Below, piece by piece: positions 1 through 7,662 of a DNA stretch of 12,771 nucleotides. The notes under the pieces were generated by a model, which was not told the DNA's origin, ran no database searches, and saw nothing but the letters and a program-made list of their open reading frames with translations. Position 1 is the stretch's first letter. Each line of letters begins with the position of its first letter. The stretch is from JADGQA01 sp964579855. Lineage in GTDB: Bacteria; Bacteroidota; Ignavibacteria; UBA10030. Location of the stretch: the NCBI GenBank assembly GCA_964579855.1, contig CAZOIM010000107.1:1-12771 (forward strand), read 5' to 3'. The position numbers and the translations under genes are program-made.

Positions 1-492
1 TGGGATACTTTGAGTGGTCACAACTCGCCGCTCTACGCACCTCGAGATGATGATAGTCTGCGCAACGTCGACGCTTCGTTCAGACTCTATAGCCAGTCAT
101 TCAAAATCCCAACAGAGAAAATCAATCTTGGTGTACCCTTCTATGGTCACTTGTACACGAATTGCACGTCGCTCTATGCTCATCACTCAGGAAGCGACAA
201 TGTGCACTTTTCTAACCAGGGAATGTTTTACTCAAACGTCCTCCAGCATCTCGGCGACTGCAAACGCTATTGGGATGAAAGGGCCAAAGTTCCCTATTTG
301 ATTTGCGATTCGTGGAAATCCCTCATGTCGTATGATGATGAGGAGTCGGTAAGGTACAAAGCACAATATGTGATTGATCATAAGGCGCGAGGATTGATCA
401 TCTGGGAAATCACTGGGGACTTTCTGCCAAATGGTAGAACTCCTCTCCACGACGTCATATCGTCGACGTTTAGATCGATGACGAAGCCATGA
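1..492 (+). CDS. GH18 chitinase-like glycosidase, C-terminal part
   Basis: This is the 3' end of a glycoside hydrolase family 18 gene. The frame is open from base 1 and the real start lies upstream. The visible 163 codons begin within the segment after the catalytic strand (W-D-T-L-S-G-H-N-S-P-L-Y, like the GSW..TGHNSPLY stretch of many GH18 chitinases). They continue with the KINLGVPFYGH strand motif and end with YDDEESVRYKAQYVID and GLIIWEITGDF, which match the last barrel strands where a conserved Trp closes the substrate cleft. The DxxDxDxE catalytic motif must lie upstream and cannot be checked. GH18 enzymes hydrolyse beta-1,4 bonds of chitin. The stop is only 30 bases before the chitobiose phosphorylase start, which suggests one transcript and supports chitin rather than another GH18 substrate. 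A TTG at 10 is inside the conserved domain and is not a start. The family call is firm; exact specificity is inference. Confidence 0.88.
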   Translation, partial: WDTLSGHNSPLYAPRDDDSLRNVDASFRLYSQSFKIPTEKINLGVPFYGHLYTNCTSLYAHHSGSDNVHFSNQGMFYSNVLQHLGDCKRYWDERAKVPYLICDSWKSLMSYDDEESVRYKAQYVIDHKARGLIIWEITGDFLPNGRTPLHDVISSTFRSMTKP

Positions 493-510
493 AATTTGTA
501 TTCAGCATAA

Positions 511-515
511 AAAGG
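511..515 (+). promoter_or_regulatory. Ribosome binding site deciding the chbP start
   Basis: AAAGG ends seven bases before the ATG at 523. This favours that ATG over the in-frame TTG at 517, which would overlap the spacer. The resulting N-terminus MQYGHFDDE also matches the known chitobiose phosphorylase start (MKYGYFDND). Confidence 0.7.
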
Positions 516-522
516 ATTGACG

Positions 523-2919
523 ATGCAATACGGGCATTTTGACGACGAACACCGGGAATATGTTGTTGATCGACCTGATGTTCCCGTTTCGTGGACCAAT
601 TATCTTGGCGTAAAAGATCTTTGCACTGTCATTTCGCACAATGCGGGTGGATACTCATTCTATAAGACAGCCGAGCATCACCGGATTACCCGGTTTCGTC
701 AAAATGGAATTCCGCTTGACCGACCAGGGCACTACGTCTATATCCGTGATGATGAAACCGGGGAGTACTGGTCCGTTTCCTGGCAGCCTGTTGGAAAAGA
801 TCTTACCAAGGCGAAGTATGAATGCCGGCACGGACTTTCCTATTCCAGGTTCAGCGTCGATTATCAGGAGATCGAGGCGGATCAATTGGTCTTCATCCCG
901 ATTGATGATGACGTGGAATTGTGGGACGTGAAAATTAAAAACACAGGGAAGAAAAACAGAAAACTCTCCTTGTTTACCTATTGCGAATTCTCGTATCACC
1001 ACATCGAGATAGACAATCAGAACCTGCAAATGTCACTCTACGCCAGCGGGTCAAGTTACGGTGATGGCATCATTGAATACGATTTCTTTTATGAACCCTG
1101 GACGTATCACTATTTCACCTCGAATATTACGCCAGATTCGTACGATTGTGTGAGAGACAAATTCCTGGGCAATTATCGTACTGAAACCAATCCCATCGCC
1201 GTTGAGCAAGGGCGCTGCAACAACACCACCGAATTGGGAGGCAACCATTGCGGTTCCCTTCACAAGCGATTGAATCTGAAGGCAGGGGAGGAATCGAGGA
1301 TCTTGTTCATGCTTGGTGTCGGCAATCGGGCCAAGGGCAAAGAGGTTAGAGAAAAATTCAGCAGCTTACAGAATGTCGATGAGGCGTTTGCGGACCTTAA
1401 GGGATACTGGAAAAAGAAACTCGATGTATTGCAGTGCAAGACGCCGAACAATGGATTCAATACGATGATCAACACCTGGACATTGCTTCAAGCTGAAACG
1501 TGTGTCGTCTGGTCCAGGTTTGCGTCATTCATCGAAGTCGGAGGGCGAACCGGGATCGGCTATCGGGATACTTCGCAGGATGTTATGGCAGTTCCACACA
1601 CAAATCCTGTGAAATGCAGGGAACGCATGGTGGAATTGCTTCACGGACAGGTAAGCAAGGGATACGGATTACACCTTTTTGATCCAGAGGTATTCAAGCC
1701 GAAGGAAGACCGCCTTCCCGGAGTAAAGCTTCCGACCGTCGTCCCAACACCCAGTGCCGCGGATATCGTCCACGGAATGGAAGATGTGTGTTCCGACGAT
1801 GCGCTGTGGATCATTGCCTCCGTCTGCGAGTACGTCAAGGAGACCGGCGATGTTGGATTTTTCGACGAAGTGGTACCGTTCGCTGACAAGGGGCAGGTAA
1901 CTGTCTACGAACACTTGAAACGATCGCTCGATTTTTCAGCTGAGCAAGTAGCTTCCAATGGCATCTGCCTCGGCCTACGTGCCGATTGGAATGATTGTCT
2001 GAATTTGGGTGGAGGACAAAGCGCCATGGCTTCGTTTATGCACTATTGGGCGCTCTCGGAGTTTGTTTGTGCCGCCAAATTTCTCAGGAGGGACGAGGAC
2101 GTGAGGAAGTATTCGTTGTTGGCCGACAAAGTGCAACAGTCCTGCGAGCGGGAACTCTGGGATGGAGAATGGTATATTCGCGGAATCACCAAAAAAGGAA
2201 TCAGAATCGGCTCCCAGAAAAACGAAGCCGGGAAGATCTTTCTGGAAAGCAACAGCTGGGCAGTACTTTCGGGCGCTGCACCCCGGGACCGTGGTCTGAA
2301 AGCGATGGATTCTGTGCACGAGCATCTCTCCTCAAAGTATGGGATTCACCTGGTGTGGCCGACATTTTCCGAACCGAACGACGACATCGGATATCTCACC
2401 CGCGTTTATCGTGGCATCAAAGAAAACGGTGCAATATTCAGCCATCCCAATCCGTGGGCGATGATTGCCGAATGCAAGTTGGGAAGAGGCGACCTTGCCA
2501 TGAAACTTTACAACGATATCTTGCCGTACAATCAAAACGATATGATCGAAATTCGCGAGGCTGAGCCGTATTCGTATTGTCAATTCATCATGGGAAAAGA
2601 TCACACAGCCTATGGTCGTGCACGGCACCCGTGGCTCACTGGAAGCGGAGGGTGGGCTTACACTGCAGCTACAAAATGGATCCTCGGAATCAGGCCAGGA
2701 TACGATGGACTCTTCATCGATCCTTGCATACCGAAAGAATGGAAAGGGTTTGAAGTTTCGCGGCTTTGGCGGAGCGCAACGTATAACATTATCGTTGAAA
2801 ATCCAACGGGAGTCGAGAAGGGAGTGCACGCAATTCTCCTGAATGGAAAACCTGCCGCCTTCCCCATTCCGCCCCAACCGCCAACATCACGCAACGAAGT
2901 TCTCGTGACGATGGGGTAG
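523..2919 (+). CDS. chbP: N,N'-diacetylchitobiose phosphorylase (GH94)
   Basis: This cytoplasmic enzyme splits N,N'-diacetylchitobiose with phosphate into GlcNAc-1-phosphate and GlcNAc, saving one ATP compared with hydrolysis plus kinase. The protein is 799 residues, almost the length of the Vibrio proteolyticus enzyme (801), and can be aligned by eye along its whole length. The N-terminal beta-sandwich (to about 270) holds NYLGVKDLCTVISHNAGGYS and RPGHYVYIRDD. The (alpha/alpha)6 barrel holds ETCVVWSRFASFIEVGGRTG (W330, R332) and GYRDT (D349). The general-acid Asp is D491 in GLRADWNDCLNLGGG, matching D492 of the Vibrio enzyme. H641 (FSHPNPWA) and T706 (WLTGS) match its phosphate-binding His and Thr. 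The CVVW and SHCG-type signatures fit chitobiose rather than cellobiose phosphorylases. It follows the GH18 gene by 30 bases and precedes the NagB/LmbE fusion by about 110 bases, so the context agrees with chitin use. No truncation or missing key residue is seen. Confidence 0.96.
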   Translation: MQYGHFDDEHREYVVDRPDVPVSWTNYLGVKDLCTVISHNAGGYSFYKTAEHHRITRFRQNGIPLDRPGHYVYIRDDETGEYWSVSWQPVGKDLTKAKYECRHGLSYSRFSVDYQEIEADQLVFIPIDDDVELWDVKIKNTGKKNRKLSLFTYCEFSYHHIEIDNQNLQMSLYASGSSYGDGIIEYDFFYEPWTYHYFTSNITPDSYDCVRDKFLGNYRTETNPIAVEQGRCNNTTELGGNHCGSLHKRLNLKAGEESRILFMLGVGNRAKGKEVREKFSSLQNVDEAFADLKGYWKKKLDVLQCKTPNNGFNTMINTWTLLQAETCVVWSRFASFIEVGGRTGIGYRDTSQDVMAVPHTNPVKCRERMVELLHGQVSKGYGLHLFDPEVFKPKEDRLPGVKLPTVVPTPSAADIVHGMEDVCSDDALWIIASVCEYVKETGDVGFFDEVVPFADKGQVTVYEHLKRSLDFSAEQVASNGICLGLRADWNDCLNLGGGQSAMASFMHYWALSEFVCAAKFLRRDEDVRKYSLLADKVQQSCERELWDGEWYIRGITKKGIRIGSQKNEAGKIFLESNSWAVLSGAAPRDRGLKAMDSVHEHLSSKYGIHLVWPTFSEPNDDIGYLTRVYRGIKENGAIFSHPNPWAMIAECKLGRGDLAMKLYNDILPYNQNDMIEIREAEPYSYCQFIMGKDHTAYGRARHPWLTGSGGWAYTAATKWILGIRPGYDGLFIDPCIPKEWKGFEVSRLWRSATYNIIVENPTGVEKGVHAILLNGKPAAFPIPPQPPTSRNEVLVTMG

Positions 2920-3028
2920 CGCAGAACGATCGCCAACGAAGATTCGAATTGACGGGACGCTGAAGATTCCTCTCAAGGCAGGCTGAAAATCAAGAGATGA
3001 GGTTCACAGTGATCGACCACCAACAAGG

Positions 3029-5413
3029 ATGAAGTTTACAGGAGCTCAAGAGCAGACTATGGCACGAACTTATGATGGGACATCTTCGGTAGAGAAGATT
3101 GAATTGAAACGGAGCGGACGAGAGTCATGGTATAGTCCCGTCGAAAAAATCCGGATTGTTGAAGTGGATAACTTTCCCCTCCTTGGAAAGCTGACCGCTC
3201 TACGCTTCATCGAATGGGTTCTCAAAAACCCCGGCGGCGTCATTTCATTGCCGACCGGAAAAACTCCGGAACACTTTATCAAATGGGTAACCCGCATTCT
3301 GGCACGATGGGATTCCAGCGAAATCCAATCGCTCCTGGGAGAATATGGCATTAGCGCCTCAAAACGTCCGGACATGAAGAGTCTTTCATTTGTCCAAATC
3401 GATGAATTCTATCCGATGGACTCGCATCAGCATAACAGCTTCAATCACTATGTTCGGAATTTTTATATCAAGGATTTCGGTCTTAGTCCTGAAAAGGCGT
3501 TGTTGATCGATTCAACAACTCTCGGATTGATGCCCGGTCAGACGATGGAGGAGGTGTTCCCCGCAGGCGTGGTCGACCTGACGTTGCGAGTTCGACACAC
3601 ACGCACTGAACTGGAATCGGCTCAACACGATGTGATTAATCGCGTCGATTGGTTCTGCATGGAATATGAACGGAAAATCCGAGAACTGGGCGGACTGGGA
3701 TTTTTCCTTGGTGGAATCGGACCGGACGGACACATTGCATTCAACGTCCGGGGTTCAAGCATTTTCTCTGTAACCCGACTCACAGGGACAAACTATGAAA
3801 CCCAGGCAGCCGCGGCATCCGATCTGGGCGGCATTGAAATTTCCCGGAGTCGTCTTGTTGTCACGATTGGTCTCTCTACTATCACGTTTAATCCCACTAC
3901 GACGGCGATCATCATAGCGGCGGGCGATGCCAAAGCTCCCATCGTTCGGCAAGCGATTGAAGAACCCCTGAATCCGCAGTATCCGGGCTCAGTATTGCAG
4001 CAACTCGAGAACGCGCGATTCTATCTCACCAAAGGTGCTGCAGGGAAATTGAGTAAACGAACCTACGTTGATTTCTGCAATCTTCCACAGCTCGACGATC
4101 GCCAGGCTGATGACGTTGTGCTCTCACTTTCCATCGCTCGCGAAAAGCCTGTCGAGGAATTGTCGAAAGAAGATTTTGAAAACGACCCCTTTGCGAGAGA
4201 ACTTCTGCGACGATCGGGGTTGTCTCACGAACAACATGCATCCGGTGTGAAAGCCAGACTCATCAATCGACTTGAGAAAGGCCTTAAGCCCGTCACGAAT
4301 ACGACGTTCCTTCACACGGAACCACATCACGACGACATTATGCTGGGATATCTTGCGTATCTCTATCATCTGGTGCGTGACCCCAACAACCGACATTTTT
4401 TTGCAAACATGACTTCCGGCTTCACGGCGGTTTCCAATAACTATTTTCTTTCCATTATTCGAAAACTGAGAAAACACCTTGACCGTAAATCGATCGTTGG
4501 ATTGCTGGACGAAGGTTATTTCAATCCGAAAGATCAAACCAGGAGGGCTGAAGAAGTCTATTTATTCCTGGACGGCATTGCGGCAAGAATGGAGGAGCGG
4601 AGAAATGAGGCGGAAGCACGTCGCACGTTGAGAAATTTCGTTGAGGTGTATGGTACCGTCGACGTGACGGCACTCCGATTGCGTGCAAGAGATCTCGAAG
4701 AATACTTATCCACGCAGTATGCGGGTGCGAAGGACCCGCCGGAAATTCAGAAGCTCAAAGGGATGTTGAGAGAATGGGAAGTCGAGCTCCTGTGGGCGTA
4801 CTTTGGGATTCAACCTTCTGCGATTCATCCCTTGCGTTTGGGATTCTACCAAGGCGACATTTTTTCGGAGGAACCGGATGTCCGCCGGGACGTGATGCCG
4901 GTGTTCGAGCTCATCAAATCGATCAAACCGAATGTCATTTCGGTGGCGTTCGACCCTGAAGGAAGCGGGCCCGACACCCACTACAAAGTCCTGCAAGCGA
5001 CTGCAGAAGCTGTTCGCCTGTACGAGCAGCAAAGCGGCGATACTTCCATTCGGATATGGGGATATCGAAATATCTGGTACCGCTACAGACCCGCAGAAGC
5101 GGACCTTATTGTCCCCGTATCGTTGAATACAATGTCGCTCATGCATACGTCATTCATGAATTGTTTTGGATCCCAAAGCGCCGCATCGTTTCCGAGCTAC
5201 GAATACGATGGACCTTTCTCTGAATTGGCGCAGAAGATTCAAGTCGAGCAGTATGCGATGATCAAGAATTGTCTTGGCAAGGATTTCTTTCAGCGCCACT
5301 CTCACCCACGCTTGCGTGGGGCGCGAGGACTGATATTCCTTAAGGACATGTCTCTCGGCGAATTCTACGAAAAAGTCCGCGAACTGAAGAAACTGACGGA
5401 AGCTAAAGGGTAG
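3029..5413 (+). CDS. NagB-like deaminase / PIG-L (LmbE) deacetylase fusion protein
   Basis: This is a 794-residue two-domain protein. Residues about 30-345 resemble glucosamine-6-phosphate deaminase (NagB): ISLPTGKTP (72-80, sugar-phosphate loop), D125-E126 in FVQIDEFYP (like catalytic D72 of E. coli NagB), and GIGPDGHIAFN with D233 and H235 (like D141, H143). The position of E. coli Glu148 is V240, so the classical catalytic set is incomplete. Residues about 425-790 resemble the PIG-L/LmbE zinc deacetylases: H433-H-D435-D436 replaces the usual HPDD (zinc His and Asp, base Asp), and H651 in GPDTHYKVL is the likely third zinc ligand. A charged helical insert (about 475-600) separates these motifs. 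Bacteroidetes have similar long NagB-like proteins, known mainly by homology. The context suggests it converts GlcNAc-derived sugar phosphates by deacetylation and deamination, which is inference. The ATG at 3029 has AAGG touching it. The ATG at 3059, behind AGGAG at 3040-3044, is an alternative start ten codons in. Confidence 0.88.
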   Translation: MKFTGAQEQTMARTYDGTSSVEKIELKRSGRESWYSPVEKIRIVEVDNFPLLGKLTALRFIEWVLKNPGGVISLPTGKTPEHFIKWVTRILARWDSSEIQSLLGEYGISASKRPDMKSLSFVQIDEFYPMDSHQHNSFNHYVRNFYIKDFGLSPEKALLIDSTTLGLMPGQTMEEVFPAGVVDLTLRVRHTRTELESAQHDVINRVDWFCMEYERKIRELGGLGFFLGGIGPDGHIAFNVRGSSIFSVTRLTGTNYETQAAAASDLGGIEISRSRLVVTIGLSTITFNPTTTAIIIAAGDAKAPIVRQAIEEPLNPQYPGSVLQQLENARFYLTKGAAGKLSKRTYVDFCNLPQLDDRQADDVVLSLSIAREKPVEELSKEDFENDPFARELLRRSGLSHEQHASGVKARLINRLEKGLKPVTNTTFLHTEPHHDDIMLGYLAYLYHLVRDPNNRHFFANMTSGFTAVSNNYFLSIIRKLRKHLDRKSIVGLLDEGYFNPKDQTRRAEEVYLFLDGIAARMEERRNEAEARRTLRNFVEVYGTVDVTALRLRARDLEEYLSTQYAGAKDPPEIQKLKGMLREWEVELLWAYFGIQPSAIHPLRLGFYQGDIFSEEPDVRRDVMPVFELIKSIKPNVISVAFDPEGSGPDTHYKVLQATAEAVRLYEQQSGDTSIRIWGYRNIWYRYRPAEADLIVPVSLNTMSLMHTSFMNCFGSQSAASFPSYEYDGPFSELAQKIQVEQYAMIKNCLGKDFFQRHSHPRLRGARGLIFLKDMSLGEFYEKVRELKKLTEAKG

Positions 5414-5481
5414 CTATCGCGTTCGATTGGCATTCAAATATATTGCAGATCATCGATCCTTGAGAGATCAGCGTTGTGATT

Positions 5482-5504
5482 GGCCATTGATTCCATAAAT
5501 GGCC
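5482..5504 (+). terminator. Possible weak terminator hairpin after the chitin genes
   Basis: GGCCATT (5482-5488) and AATGGCC (5498-5504) form a 7-bp stem with a 9-base loop, about 70 bases after the stop of the NagB/LmbE fusion. There is no run of T after it, so a factor-independent terminator is only possible, not shown. Confidence 0.3.
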
Positions 5505-5609
5505 CTGTTCCGTTGTTCAATTCTTGCCGATTTCTTCTGTCCTTCCTCACCAAACAAAACAATCTGTCATTATGTATATCCATCAACTTCAATAAGCGAC
5601 TAGATCCCC

Positions 5610-5628
5610 TCATTTTGAAAAAAAATGA
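5610..5628 (+). repeat. A/T-rich inverted repeat
   Basis: TCATTTT (5610-5616) and AAAATGA (5622-5628) can pair around a 5-base loop GAAAA. On the + strand no T-run follows the stem. Its role is unknown and, because it is A/T-rich, it may be chance. Confidence 0.25.
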
Positions 5629-5825
5629 AGAAAAGTCGCGTTCTTTTGCTCGAGAATTTTTGGTTCAGAAACAAATACGAAATTGTTGCCGACATTCAGA
5701 ATCGATTTTGGGGAATTCCCATACATGGTCAACAAAAGATTCATGAAGTCATGATGAGGATCCGGAGCGCAACCAAGTCGAATGAAATTCTCTGCGAATC
5801 CATATATGACAATGGCTAACAAGCC

Positions 5826-5845
5826 GCTCTATAGTGATCTAGAGC
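5826..5845. repeat. Operator-like inverted repeat upstream of the regulator
   Basis: GCTCTA and TAGAGC are spaced by 8 bases, a 20-base dyad of the size bound by LuxR-type helix-turn-helix dimers. It lies about 110 bases before the response regulator start, so autoregulation is imaginable. Six-base arms also occur by chance. Confidence 0.25.
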
Positions 5846-5957
5846 AATCGTCCATCTCTAAGACTTGAATCGGTAAGATTTTCTTATTATCTTCATTCCA
5901 GACTTAACGGCCAGGATCCTACCTACAGAACCACAAAAACAATAAACGTATTGTCCA

Positions 5958-6611
5958 TTGAGAAAAACACGAATACTTGTCATTGAGGATAATCGCGTAT
6001 TGGGCGAGGGCATAACGGCGATGCTTAACGGACAACCGGACATGCACGTCGTAAATACCATCTCGAGCGGCAACAATGTGCTTCAGAAGGCTGGCACCTC
6101 AAAACCTGAGATAGTTCTTATGGATGTTGGCCTGGCAAAATTCAACGAGATATCTCTCGTGCATTCGATAGTAACGCATTTGCCGAGAGTGAAAGTGGTT
6201 GGAATGGGTTTTGTCCCGTCACAGTCGGACATTGTCGAGTTCGTGGAAGCAGGCGCGTTCGGATTTATATTGAAGGACGCCACTGTCAAAGAATTTCTTG
6301 GAACCATTCGGTCCGTGACGCAGGGTTCAAAAGTTCTACCGCCGACATTGACCGGCTCACTCTTTTCCCACGTTGTCGAGTTGGCACTCAGGAGGGGGAA
6401 AACAAAAATAACTAACGCAGTCCGAATGACAAAACGCGAGCGTGAAATTATCGCACTGATTGCAGACAGCCTGAGCAACAAGGAAATTGCGCAGCAGCTC
6501 AATATTGCCACGCACACAGTCAAGAGCCATGTGCATAACATCATGGAGAAATTAGCGTTACACAGCCGACTTCAGATTGCAAAACACGCCGCTGAAGAAG
6601 AGGCGACCTGA
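5958..6611 (+). CDS. NarL/LuxR-family response regulator (orphan)
   Basis: This 217-residue DNA-binding response regulator has the usual layout. The receiver domain covers residues 1-120: acidic pair E10-D11 in ILVIEDN, phospho-acceptor D56 in VLMDVG, and K106 in FILKD. A LuxR-type helix-turn-helix covers about 157-212 (MTKREREIIALIADSLSNKE, then TVKSHVHNIMEKL). Two receiver positions are unusual. The Thr/Ser switch position 28 residues after D56 is Gly (G84, in VVGMGF), and the usual MPxxDG loop after the Asp is GLAKFNEI. Phosphorylation-driven switching may therefore differ. The only start that keeps the domain whole is TTG at 5958, since an in-frame stop at 5943-5945 closes the frame. No good ribosome site precedes it, so expression may be low. 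No histidine kinase is visible in the window. Its targets are unknown; the nearby CsbD and ice-binding-type genes are candidates by position only. Confidence 0.9.
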   Translation: MRKTRILVIEDNRVLGEGITAMLNGQPDMHVVNTISSGNNVLQKAGTSKPEIVLMDVGLAKFNEISLVHSIVTHLPRVKVVGMGFVPSQSDIVEFVEAGAFGFILKDATVKEFLGTIRSVTQGSKVLPPTLTGSLFSHVVELALRRGKTKITNAVRMTKREREIIALIADSLSNKEIAQQLNIATHTVKSHVHNIMEKLALHSRLQIAKHAAEEEAT

Positions 6612-6656
6612 TTCCACTCCGACCGAATCTCAACGGCGCAATACCTCTCATTTTGA

Positions 6657-7132
6657 ACCTATTCGCCCCGCGGTAAATTCTCTTTTTCCTCCTCAGAATT
6701 CATTTTAAAACCAAGTTCTCCCATCGCGGTGCGACGATAGCCACAGTCCACTCGATGGAATCCTGTCTTCTTCTCCGATTACTGGCCAAAGAAGGATCTT
6801 GCTTGCCGTCTGCGCAAGAAAGAAGATTCGTCCGCGCTCAATCTCTACGCTGAGGATAGGCTTAAAGTCCCAATATCGTGTGTAATGTCGCAATCCATCC
6901 TTTGCCGTCTCCGAAACGGTAGACATTTTCCATTGACGCCCACGGTGGTCACAATGACCTCACGGACATCGTACACTGGAATCCGATCCTTCTTGTTACA
7001 TTCAAATCACGTCAGAACTTCGCACTCGGCCTCTCGTACTCTCATTACCACTTGACAACAAGAAAGAATATTCAGGTGACCGGCACAATATTCATCACTT
7101 CTTCCCAGAGTCCGTCCTTCATCTTTGCATAA
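6657..7132 (+). pseudogene. Decayed remnant of a beta-rich, possibly outer-membrane protein
   Basis: No intact gene occupies 6612-7278, but the + strand reads as a broken protein. One frame is open from 6657 to 6917 apart from a TAG at 6738. It gives stretches such as YSPRGKFSFSSSEF, then RWNPVFFSDYWPKKDL and LNLYAEDRLKVPI. The frame then shifts around 6912-6925, and the next frame reads FSIDAHGGHNDLTDIVHWN, PILLVTFKSRQNFALGLSYS and VTGTIFITSSQSPSFIFA up to a TAA at 7130-7132. The text shows alternating polar/hydrophobic strands and a repeated WNP motif (RWNPVFF, HWNPILL) with similar surroundings. Both are typical of beta-barrel or beta-sandwich surface proteins. There is no start and no ribosome site. 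I do not recognise the family. It could be chance, but two consecutive coherent frames in series argue for a frameshifted relic. Confidence 0.45.
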
Positions 7133-7263
7133 GGATTAATTCCTTTATCATCCTTTCGGCCTATTACTTCTCGATAGCGTCATAGGTATACTGAATCACG
7201 TTTCAGAAGGGGCGATTGACAGATATCAACCGAGCCATGCCTCGAGGTACAAAAACCTAAACT

Positions 7264-7269
7264 GAAGGA
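7264..7269 (+). promoter_or_regulatory. Ribosome binding site of the CsbD gene
   Basis: GAAGGA lies nine bases before the ATG at 7279 and supports that start, which also gives the family's usual MNWDRIEGQWKQ beginning. Confidence 0.65.
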
Positions 7270-7278
7270 CATTGGACT

Positions 7279-7587
7279 ATGAACTGGGATCGAATCGAAG
7301 GACAATGGAAGCAGCGAAGAGGAAAGGCGGTGCACCATTGGGGTAGGGTCATGAATGATGAGCTCGCCGCCATTTCCGGCAAGTATGAAGAACTCGTCGG
7401 AAAACTCCAGGAGAATTACGGCATTGCCAAGGAAGATGCGAAGGGAAAGACGGCGGAGTTCAAGAAAGGCATTGAGAAGTTAAAAAAGTCCAATGCGAAC
7501 CTCGTGAGATTGCAGAATTCTCTGAACGCGACGAAGAAGACATCGAAAAAAATATTATCGAAAGCCAAAGCCAAAATGAAGAGATGA
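7279..7587 (+). CDS. CsbD/YjbJ-family stress protein with basic C-terminal tail
   Basis: This small cytoplasmic protein has 102 residues. Residues 1-60 match the CsbD family: MNWDRIEGQWKQRRGKAVHHWG, the ISGKYEELVGKLQENYGIAKEDA segment, and the spacing of the two helical hairpins, as in E. coli YjbJ. CsbD proteins are abundant under general, osmotic or phosphate stress in several bacteria, but their molecular role is unknown. Typical members are about 60-75 residues. Here about 40 extra residues follow, very rich in Lys (KKGIEKLKKS, KKTSKKILSKAKAKMKR), which makes the tail strongly basic and likely helical. This could favour nucleic-acid or membrane binding, which is inference. The gene stands alone, 75 bases before the first ice-binding-type lipoprotein, so they may share a transcript. 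A stress link fits the neighbouring genes. Confidence 0.9.
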   Translation: MNWDRIEGQWKQRRGKAVHHWGRVMNDELAAISGKYEELVGKLQENYGIAKEDAKGKTAEFKKGIEKLKKSNANLVRLQNSLNATKKTSKKILSKAKAKMKR

Positions 7588-7662
7588 GACGATTTCAATT
7601 AAGTACTCAGTCCCAATCACACCAAGTGTTTATTCACACGTTAACTGCTTAAAGAGGAACCC

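Larger units (their letters stand above)
5414..5957. other. Gene-poor intergenic region
   Basis: These 544 bases separate the chitin genes from the response regulator. No convincing gene was found. Short open frames at 5480-5746 and 5625-5819 (+) have no clear ribosome site, no recognisable domain and overlap each other. The stretch is richer in A+T than its neighbours. It contains three inverted repeats, listed separately, and presumably the end of the chitin transcript and the promoter of the regulator. No clear -35/-10 pair could be assigned. Confidence 0.55.

Noticed and set aside
517..522. TTG at 517 as start of the chitobiose phosphorylase
   Set aside because: The AAAGG site is too close to it. 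The ATG at 523 has proper spacing and gives the family's normal N-terminus.
655..1029. 124-codon open frame on the - strand inside chbP
   Set aside because: It lies antisense to a strongly conserved GH94 region and shows no domain, so it is a shadow of the real gene. The same holds for the - strand frame at 2332-2877.
5480..5746. 88-codon + strand open frame
   Set aside because: No ribosome site, no recognisable motif, low-complexity composition, and it contains the hairpin at 5482-5504.
6705..6926. 73-codon - strand open frame between the regulator and csbD
   Set aside because: It has no ribosome site and overlaps the + strand relic, whose frames read more like protein.
7216..7221. TTGACA as a -35 promoter box for csbD
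   Set aside because: No acceptable -10 sequence follows at 16-18 bases, and the -35 consensus may not apply in this group of bacteria.
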